Positions 1 through 5,737 of a DNA stretch of 12,551 nt are shown one piece after another. Under the pieces are notes generated by a model. It did not search any database, was not told the DNA's origin, and was given only the letters and a program-made list of their open reading frames with translations. Made by a program: the position numbers and the translations under genes. The stretch covers positions 1 to 12,551 of the forward strand of contig CANGSN010000049.1 in assembly GCA_947455805.1 (NCBI GenBank), read 5' to 3'. The stretch comes from Planctomycetota bacterium. Its GTDB lineage: Bacteria; Planctomycetota; UBA1135; UBA2386. The first letter of the stretch is position 1, and every line of letters starts with the position of its first letter.

Positions 1-341
1 AGCGTCGCCGGCTTGCCGTCGGCGTCGGGCTCGCCTCCGAAGTGCACCACCGGCAGTTCGAGTCCGGAACGCAGCCACATGCGGTGCGGCACTTCGAGAC
101 GTGCTTGCACCGCGTCGGTGCGTTCGAAGGTCGCGAGCTCGGCGACCTGCAGGGCGGTGGTGCCGTCCTTGCCGACGACTTCGGCCTTGCCGTCGGCAGC
201 GACGCGCAGCGCACCGACCAGCGTGCGACCCTCGATCGTCGTCACGCTACCGGCGACCCCGTCCTGCGCCGCGGCGACGAGCACCGTCGCCAGCGCACAG
301 CAGCTCGCACGCACGCACGTCGCGAACGCGTTCCCCGCCAT
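1..341 (-). CDS. Exported protein of unknown function, N-terminal part only (partial)
   Basis: The frame is open from the ATG at 341 to the left edge (113 complete codons), so the 3' end is outside the window. The start overlaps the previous stop as TGATG, with AGGA 9 bases upstream. Translation gives a signal peptide (MAGNAFATCVRASCCALATV, then LVAAAQDG; likely cleavage after about residue 25). A beta-rich segment follows, with TIEGRTLVGALRVAADGKA, DGTTALQVAELATFERTD and then RMWLRSGLELPVVHFGGEP. The pattern 'gRtl.G.l......l...dG......ael......' resembles a small beta domain at the N-terminus of many exported planctomycete proteins, some of which continue into NPCBM-type carbohydrate-binding domains. 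That continuation cannot be seen here. Its place at the end of the operon suggests it belongs to the same envelope module. The gene call is confident; the function is unknown. Confidence 0.75.
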   Translation of the reverse strand, partial: MAGNAFATCVRASCCALATVLVAAAQDGVAGSVTTIEGRTLVGALRVAADGKAEVVGKDGTTALQVAELATFERTDAVQARLEVPHRMWLRSGLELPVVHFGGEPDADGKPAT

Positions 342-1372
342 CACTTCTTGTCCTGCGTCTTGCCGAGCTTCTTGAAGTAGCCCTCGAGCATCTTCTGGTA
401 CTCCGGCGACATGCCCTTCTGCACCTGCGCCTCGATCTTGGCGCGATCGGCGTCGCGCATCGGACCCCAGCGATCGGCCAGCGACGGGCGCTTGTTCAGG
501 TTGCCGACCGAGCCGTCGCCTTCGACCAGCGCGCTGTTGGCGGCCGGGTTCGACGACTGGCCGTTGCCCGACGGCGGGCCGCTCGACTGGCTCTCCTTCT
601 TCTGCTGCTCCTCGATCAGCTGGTCGAGCTCGGTCAGGTAGCGCTCCTGGTCCATCTGCACCGGCTTGTCGGTCTTCTGCCGGCGCAGGTCGCGCGACGT
701 CTTCTTCATGCCGTCGGCGAGCTGGTGCAGCTTGCTGTCGATCTGCCGCTGGATCTCGCCGATGCGCTGGTGCGCAGCACTGCGGAAGCGCTCGCTCGCC
801 TCGGGGAAGAACTTCAGGAAGCTCGCGTACCAGGCGATCGCCTGTTCCGGCATCGGCATCTCGGCGAGCGCCTGCGCGTAGAAGAACGCGACCTCGCCGT
901 CGAGCGGCGACACGTTCAGGTCGTGGTCGAGGTAGTCGTTCAGCACCTGGACCGCGAACTCCGGCGAGTCGCTGTCGAGGAACAGGCGCGCCAGGTGGTA
1001 GCGCACGTGTGCCCGCAGCAGCGGCGACTTCGCGTCCTGCAGCACCTTGGTCAGCCCGATCGGCGCGGTGACGTCGGTGGCCTCGTAGAGCTTCACCGCC
1101 GCGTCGTAGGCGGGCACGACCGCGCGCACGAGTTCGTCGGCGGCGCGGGCGACACCGACCTCGGCGATCTTCTGGCCGAACGCCTGCAGCTGCTCGGGCG
1201 TGGCGCCGAGTTCCTTCGCCGCCGCCTCGAAGCGCGCGCGGTCGAACGGCTGGAACGGGTTCTGCGCCGGAGGCGTCTCCGCCTGCGGCTGCGGCACCGG
1301 ATCCTGCGGCGCCTGCGCGACCGCCGCGGCACCGAAGCCGAGCGCCAGCGTCAGCAGCAACACGGCATTCAT
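341..1372 (-). CDS. Exported TPR-like protein with WG...YF..L tail
   Basis: This is a 343-residue protein. Residues 1-20 form a signal peptide (MNAVLLLTLALGFGAAAVAQ). A proline/glutamine-rich linker follows (about 21-42). Residues of about 45-225 are helical with TPR-like pairs: LLRAHVRYHLARLFL (118-132), FAVQVLNDYLDH (139-150), VAFFYAQALAEM (161-172) and AIAWYASFLKFFP (178-190). A Ser/Gly/Asn-rich linker (about 260-282) leads to a conserved-looking tail, RWGPMRDADRAKIEAQ (301-316) and PEYQKMLEGYFKKLGK (323-338). This tail resembles the C-terminal signature found in uncharacterised proteins of planctomycete BatA operons. TPR regions usually bind other proteins, so an adaptor role in the envelope module is plausible. 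The start overlaps the previous stop (ATGA), and the stop overlaps the next start (TGATG), which indicates tight coupling. The TPR call is moderate; the motif spacing was judged by eye. Confidence 0.88.
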   Translation of the reverse strand: MNAVLLLTLALGFGAAAVAQAPQDPVPQPQAETPPAQNPFQPFDRARFEAAAKELGATPEQLQAFGQKIAEVGVARAADELVRAVVPAYDAAVKLYEATDVTAPIGLTKVLQDAKSPLLRAHVRYHLARLFLDSDSPEFAVQVLNDYLDHDLNVSPLDGEVAFFYAQALAEMPMPEQAIAWYASFLKFFPEASERFRSAAHQRIGEIQRQIDSKLHQLADGMKKTSRDLRRQKTDKPVQMDQERYLTELDQLIEEQQKKESQSSGPPSGNGQSSNPAANSALVEGDGSVGNLNKRPSLADRWGPMRDADRAKIEAQVQKGMSPEYQKMLEGYFKKLGKTQDKK

Positions 1373-3414
1373 TGGCCGTCTCCCGCCTCTTCCTTCGCCA
1401 TCTTCTCGGCGAGGCGGCGCATCAGCTCCTGCACGCGCGCCTGCTTCTTCGCCATCGCGTCCGACTCGGCGGTGTTCTTCGCCTCCGGCGCGCGGGCGTC
1501 GAACTCCTTCGTGGTCTTGTTCACGCGCTCCTGCAGGTAGCGCAGCATCTTCAGCTCGGCCGAGAACGGCACCAGCGGCGGCTTGCCGTTGCACTGGCCC
1601 TTGCACTCCCCGCCTTCGCGCTGCTCGATGACCTTGCGCAGGGCGTTGATCAGCATCGTCAGCAGCTCCTCGACCTCGCGCTGGGCTTCCTGCGTGCCGC
1701 TGTCGGTGTCACGCCCGACGAGACGCTTCTGGACGGCGCCGAGCTGATCGCGCAGCTCCTCGACCATCGGCGGGAACACGGCGGTCGTCGCGTCCTCCTC
1801 GAGCAGCTTCAGCGCGTCGCCGGCTTCGACCTCGAGGCCGCTCTCGCCGTCGGCGAGGCCCTGGATCTTGGCGACCAACGCCGTCGGCAGCTCGCCGTTG
1901 GCGGTGATCACGTTGCCGCGCGTGCCGTGCAGCGTCTTGGTCTGCGCCGACAGTTCGCGCTGCACGGCGAGCATCGCCGTGAAGCGTTCCTCGAGTGCAC
2001 GCAGCACCTCGTCGACCAGCTGCTGGCGCAGCTGCGCCAACGCGTCCTCGAGCTCCTTCTTGGCGGCTTCGAGGTCTTCCTTGGCGTCCTGCTGCTTCTG
2101 CTTCGCCGGCTTGTACTCCTTCAGCTGGCCGGCGGCGGCGCGCTGCTTCGGCACGGCCTGCTGCACGCGCTTCTTGCCGGGCGTCTGCTTCTGCTCGTCG
2201 CCTTCCTCCTGCTCCTCGGACTTCTCCATGTCCTTGGCCAGGGTGTCGGTCGCGTGCTGCGTCTTCTCCTGCTGCTTCGCTTGCTGCTCCATCGGCAGCT
2301 TCATCAGCTCGCGGCGGGCCTCCTCGGTCATCTGCTCGAGCTCCTGCACGGTCTTCTTCAGGTTCTCGATCGCGTGGTCCTGGTCCTTCAGCGACGACTC
2401 GGGCTTCTTGTCGCCGAGCTGCTTCTGCGCCTCTGCCATCGACTGCGCCGCCTTGCTGGCGCTGCCGCTGCAGTTGCACTTGCCGCCTTCCTTCGGCTCA
2501 CCGGCCTTGGGTTCACCGGCCTTGGGCTCGCCAGCCTTCGGTTCACCAGCCTTCGGTTCACCAGCCTTCGGTTCACCAGCCTTCGGCTCGCCGGCCTTCG
2601 GTTCGCCAGCCTTGGGTTCACCGGCCTTGGGTTCTCCAGCCTTCGGTTCGCCCGCCTTCGGCTCGGCGTTCTTCGCCGCCTCGGCAGCCTTCTCGGCGGC
2701 CTTCGCCGCGTCCTTCTTCAGCTCGGCGTCGGTCTTCTCGGTCTGCTCGAGGTCCTTCGCCAGCTTGTCGGTCTCCTTCTGCAGCTGCTCTTCCTTGTCG
2801 GCGAGCGGCTTCGTCGCTTCGGCCGCGGCCTGCACGCCGAGCTGGTTGGTCTGCTCGCGCAGCTTCTGCTGCTCCGCCAGCAGCGCCTGCGCTTGCGCCT
2901 TCTTCTGCTCGAGGTCGGCGAGGTGCTTCTGCAGCGCTTCGGTCAGCGCCGACGCGTCCTTCTCGTCCTGCTGCTCCTTGGCGAGCGTCTCGACGCGGTT
3001 CTTGAACGCTTCGAGCCGGGCGATCTCCTCGAGCAGCTTGCGCAGGTCGGCGTTGCGGTTCTGCAGCAGCTCGAGCAGCTTGTTCAGGTCCGACTGCAGG
3101 TCGGTCAGCACGACCAGCGACTCGTCCCAGCGCTCCTGGCGCAGCAGGTCGCCACCGTGGTCGAGGCGCTGCTGCAGCTTCTTCTCCTGCGCGAACGTCA
3201 GGCCCGCCTTCAGCAGCGAGCTGCTCTCCGGCTCGGTCTTCTGCAGCTCGGGCATCAGCTTCGCCATGCGCTCGGTCAGTTCCTTGAACTTGGCCCGGGC
3301 CTGGTCCTGCTTGTGCGCCGCGGCACTCGGCGTCTGGGCGGTCAGCGACGCGAGCGGTGCCGTGGTCACCGCGAACAACAGCAGCGCGGCGATGACGATG
3401 AAACGTGCGATCAT
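1369..3414 (-). CDS. Exported coiled-coil protein with AGEPK repeats and AELKMLR motif
   Basis: This is a 681-residue protein. Residues 1-27 form a signal peptide (MIARF, a long hydrophobic stretch, then SLTAQ). Residues of about 30-245 are charged, heptad-rich coiled coil (Glu/Lys/Gln/Leu/Ala). Residues of about 251-305 are eleven perfect AGEPK repeats, followed by a C313-x-C315 pair. A second Lys/Glu/Gln-rich helical region spans about 320-480, and a more varied region about 480-600. A C604-x3-C608 pair sits just before PLVPFSAELKMLRYLQERVN (612-631), a motif remembered from uncharacterised planctomycete proteins next to DUF4175-like genes. No enzyme domain is recognised. The rod-like composition suggests a periplasmic spacer or scaffold, possibly a partner of the upstream membrane protein. 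The start has a good GAGGAA site. The stop overlaps the next start as ATGA. The antisense strand also shows a long open frame, which is a composition artefact. Confidence 0.9.
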   Translation of the reverse strand: MIARFIVIAALLLFAVTTAPLASLTAQTPSAAAHKQDQARAKFKELTERMAKLMPELQKTEPESSSLLKAGLTFAQEKKLQQRLDHGGDLLRQERWDESLVVLTDLQSDLNKLLELLQNRNADLRKLLEEIARLEAFKNRVETLAKEQQDEKDASALTEALQKHLADLEQKKAQAQALLAEQQKLREQTNQLGVQAAAEATKPLADKEEQLQKETDKLAKDLEQTEKTDAELKKDAAKAAEKAAEAAKNAEPKAGEPKAGEPKAGEPKAGEPKAGEPKAGEPKAGEPKAGEPKAGEPKAGEPKAGEPKEGGKCNCSGSASKAAQSMAEAQKQLGDKKPESSLKDQDHAIENLKKTVQELEQMTEEARRELMKLPMEQQAKQQEKTQHATDTLAKDMEKSEEQEEGDEQKQTPGKKRVQQAVPKQRAAAGQLKEYKPAKQKQQDAKEDLEAAKKELEDALAQLRQQLVDEVLRALEERFTAMLAVQRELSAQTKTLHGTRGNVITANGELPTALVAKIQGLADGESGLEVEAGDALKLLEEDATTAVFPPMVEELRDQLGAVQKRLVGRDTDSGTQEAQREVEELLTMLINALRKVIEQREGGECKGQCNGKPPLVPFSAELKMLRYLQERVNKTTKEFDARAPEAKNTAESDAMAKKQARVQELMRRLAEKMAKEEAGDGQ
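1380..1384 (-). promoter_or_regulatory. Ribosome binding site GGGAG before the TPR-like gene
   Basis: On the minus strand GGGAG lies 7 bases before the ATG at 1372, inside the end of the coiled-coil gene. It supports that ATG as the start rather than the upstream in-frame start at 1606, which would overlap the coiled-coil gene by over 200 bases. Confidence 0.55.
2501..2665 (-). repeat. Eleven tandem 15-base units encoding AGEPK
   Basis: Eleven consecutive 15-base units lie in frame within the coiled-coil gene. On the plus strand the consensus is ccRgccttSggYtcR. Units differ only at four positions: the wobble positions of the Ala, Pro, Glu and Gly codons. The Lys codon (AAG) is invariant. 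Every difference is therefore synonymous and the pentapeptide is perfect in all copies. The repeat forms a Gly/Pro/charged linker between two coiled-coil blocks. The copy number may vary between strains. It is not a CRISPR array: there are no unique spacers. Confidence 0.95.
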
Positions 3415-3417
3415 GGG

Positions 3418-3423
3418 TTCCTC
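3418..3423 (-). promoter_or_regulatory. Ribosome binding site GAGGAA before the coiled-coil gene
   Basis: On the minus strand GAGGAA precedes the ATG at 3414; the GAGG core is 5 bases from the start. It is the clearest Shine-Dalgarno in the window and lies in the only sizeable spacer (3415-3472, 58 bases). It supports the ATG at 3414 and suggests that translation here does not depend on coupling. No convincing -35/-10 promoter was seen in the spacer. Confidence 0.65.
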
Positions 3424-3472
3424 GCGGAGAGAGCCCCGTTCCCAGGGCGGATGCGGGTGGTGAGTTCTACCG

Positions 3473-5737
3473 TCAGCGTGGCTTGTCGGGGGAATCGGCG
3501 GGGTTGGACGGATTCTTGTCCGGCTTCTTCGGCTGGAAGATGTCCTGTTCGCGACCTTCCGCGCGCGACTTCGCGTCGCGCTTGGCGTCGTCGACGAGGC
3601 GGTTCACGCCCTTCAGGTCCTCGATCAGGCCGGCGAGGCTCTCGGCCTGCTTCATCTCCGCCAGGATGGCGATGATGCGGCGCTCGATGTCCTGGCAGGT
3701 GGCGACCGCGCGAGCGCGCACGGCTTCGTCGGTCGCAGCGACGAAATCGTCGGTGGCGCGGGCGGCGGCCGGGAAGGACTCCTTGCCGATCGCCAGCAGC
3801 GGCTGCGGGATCCTGGTCTCGATGTTCCGGACCTGGTTGGCCTCGATCAGCCGGTTGTTCTCGTACTCCCAGAGGATGCGCTGGTAGCTCTCGCCGATGA
3901 AGGCGACGCGGCGACCGAGCGTCTGCTGCTTGCGGACCAGGGCCTTCAGCCGCGCCTCGACCAGCTTGCGCTTGTCGCCGGCGTTGGCCGGATTGACCGT
4001 CTCCTTCAGCTCGAACGTCGCCTGCTGCAGCTCCTCGAGCAGCGCCGCCAGCTCGGTCTTCTGCTCGACCTGGCGCCGCCGCAGCTCTTCGGTCAGCTGC
4101 GCGCTGGTGACGACGCGGAACGCCATCGTCTCGCCGTAGCCGGTGTGCGGCTCGCCAGGGCCGAAGTTGTCGACCGCGAGCCAGCGCAACGACAGCAGCA
4201 TGCCGGGGCGGATCGGGTTCTTCGGATCGTTCTCGGCGCGCGACTTGTTCCACTGCCGCAGGTCGACGCTGGCCAGCGACTCGTGGCGCAGCGCGTTCGG
4301 TTCGAGGGCCGCGGCGAACAGCGCCTCGGCGGCCGCGAACGGCACCTCCGGCGGCGGCGCCTGGCCCTTCTCGAGCGGCTTGTCGTCGACCACGCGCCAC
4401 TCGGCGCCGAGCTTGCGCAGGCCGAAGTCGTCCTTCGCCTTCAGCTCGCCGGGCAGCACCGCGTCGGCGGTGATGCTGGTGCCGATGCCGCGCAGGCGGA
4501 ACTCGATCGTCGGCGGCTTGTCCTCGCCGACGCGCAGCAGCAGCTTCGGCGGTGTGCCGGCGCCGAGGTTGTCGGCGTCGACGACGTCGACGACCAGCAG
4601 GCCGGACGCGGTCGGCGCGTACTCGCCGGCGAACGACTTGCGATCCGCCGCGACCGCGAGCGCCTGCTTCTGGTCGTTGGCGAACAGCACGAACGCCTCC
4701 GTCAGCGCCTTCTGGCTCTGGCCGCGCAGCGACAGCTTCGCACCCTTCGGCAGGCGCAGCTCGCCGTCGCTGTTCGGCACCTCCATCGGCTCGCGTTCCA
4801 TGTAGTCGGGGAACGTCACCGTGACGACGAGGCTGTCGACGCGCGGGCGCTCGACGATCGTGACCTTCAGCGCCAGCGGCAGCGAGTCGCCGGCGGTGAT
4901 CGACAGCTGCGCGTCGCTGCGCACCGCTTCGATCGTCCAGGTGAACTCGCGGTCGCCGGTGCGGCTCATCGGCTCGGTGCCGTTCTCGTCGCCGAACGTG
5001 TAGTCGACGAACGCCTGGTCCGGCAGTTCGCCGTCGACGGCGACGCGCACGGTCAGTGCGTCGCCCTGCGGCAGGCGCACCTCGTTGCTGCCGTCGGCGA
5101 GCGACAGGCGCGTGTAGCGCGGCCAGTCGACGTTGGCGAGCGCCAGGTTGCGCGCGGCCCACAGGCCGAGCGAGCCGGCGTCGATCGCGGCCCAGCCGCC
5201 GAAGAACACGACCGCACCCGCGATGCCGAGCGTGAAGCGACGCACGCGGCCGGCGTCGATCGCGCGCGCGAACGGGATGCTGGCGATGCGCTGCGCGACG
5301 TCGGCGACGACCGCGGCCTTCAGCGCCGGCGAGTCCGGCGAACGGCCGCTGCGCGCGTCGCCCTGCAGGTCGCGCGCGAACTGCAGCGAGCTGATCAGCG
5401 CCTGCTTGACCTCGGGCGAGCTGCGTTCGACCGCGAGCGCCATCTCCTCGTCGCCGAGCGGCACGCGCAGCGGCTGCACGAGATGCTTGTGCACGAGACG
5501 CCCGACGACGACGGCGAAGCTGGCGAGCAGCAGCGCGCGGTAGACCCACTCGAGCCGCAGCGAGCGGTCGGTCAGGAAGCTCGGCAGCGCGTAGGCGACC
5601 AGCAGCAGCGCCAGCGTGCCGAGCGTCTCGATCCAGATGCCGCTGCGCGCGCGCCGGCGGATCTGCGCCAGTTCGGCCAGCGCCGGCGGCACCGCCTCGG
5701 CGGGCGGCGTGTCGAGCACGGGGTGCGTCGTGGTCAT
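3473..5737 (-). CDS. DUF4175-like membrane protein
   Basis: This is a 754-residue protein. Three membrane segments are visible: about 34-55, 63-82 and 168-186. The arrangement (two adjacent helices, a roughly 85-residue cytoplasmic helical loop, then a third helix) matches DUF4175-type proteins. The extracytoplasmic body has Ig-like beta segments (for example VVTVTFPDYMEREPM at 304-318 and LRLPKGAKLSLRG at 327-339), the KDDFGL motif (435-440), and AVDNFGPG (521-528) followed by RVVTSAQLTEELRRRQ (541-556). A charged coiled-coil C-terminus ends in a lysine/proline-rich tail. The open frame continues without a stop far upstream to 10531, so frame alone does not fix the start. The ATG at 5737 is chosen because it overlaps the upstream stop as ATGA and gives a normal DUF4175 N-terminus. 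No Shine-Dalgarno is visible, so reinitiation is likely. Function is unknown; the context suggests an envelope complex with the vWA proteins. The DUF4175 assignment is from memory of the motif pattern. Confidence 0.88.
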   Translation of the reverse strand: MTTTHPVLDTPPAEAVPPALAELAQIRRRARSGIWIETLGTLALLLVAYALPSFLTDRSLRLEWVYRALLLASFAVVVGRLVHKHLVQPLRVPLGDEEMALAVERSSPEVKQALISSLQFARDLQGDARSGRSPDSPALKAAVVADVAQRIASIPFARAIDAGRVRRFTLGIAGAVVFFGGWAAIDAGSLGLWAARNLALANVDWPRYTRLSLADGSNEVRLPQGDALTVRVAVDGELPDQAFVDYTFGDENGTEPMSRTGDREFTWTIEAVRSDAQLSITAGDSLPLALKVTIVERPRVDSLVVTVTFPDYMEREPMEVPNSDGELRLPKGAKLSLRGQSQKALTEAFVLFANDQKQALAVAADRKSFAGEYAPTASGLLVVDVVDADNLGAGTPPKLLLRVGEDKPPTIEFRLRGIGTSITADAVLPGELKAKDDFGLRKLGAEWRVVDDKPLEKGQAPPPEVPFAAAEALFAAALEPNALRHESLASVDLRQWNKSRAENDPKNPIRPGMLLSLRWLAVDNFGPGEPHTGYGETMAFRVVTSAQLTEELRRRQVEQKTELAALLEELQQATFELKETVNPANAGDKRKLVEARLKALVRKQQTLGRRVAFIGESYQRILWEYENNRLIEANQVRNIETRIPQPLLAIGKESFPAAARATDDFVAATDEAVRARAVATCQDIERRIIAILAEMKQAESLAGLIEDLKGVNRLVDDAKRDAKSRAEGREQDIFQPKKPDKNPSNPADSPDKPR

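Noticed and set aside
101..1540. Plus-strand open frame of 479 codons opposite the TPR-like gene
   Set aside because: It is an Arg/Leu-rich antisense shadow. The minus-strand gene has a signal peptide, helical repeats and overlapping junctions with both neighbours.
341..1606. Longer start at 1606 for the TPR-like gene
   Set aside because: The extra 78 residues are low-complexity and would overlap the coiled-coil gene by over 200 bases. The ATG at 1372 has a GGGAG site, an ATGA overlap and a signal peptide.
2501..2665. Possible CRISPR or regulatory direct-repeat array
   Set aside because: The units are contiguous 15-mers without spacers, in frame within a gene, and differ only at synonymous positions, so this is a coding repeat.
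3415..3472. Rho-independent terminator in the spacer before the coiled-coil gene
   Set aside because: Only a weak CCC-TGGGAAC-GGG type pairing can be drawn and there is no following T-run, so a terminator cannot be supported.
1372..3675. Plus-strand open frame of 767 codons opposite the coiled-coil gene
   Set aside because: Its Leu/Arg/Gly-rich low-complexity translation mirrors the Lys/Glu/Gln codons of the real gene. It runs across the spacer and into the next gene, and has no domain.
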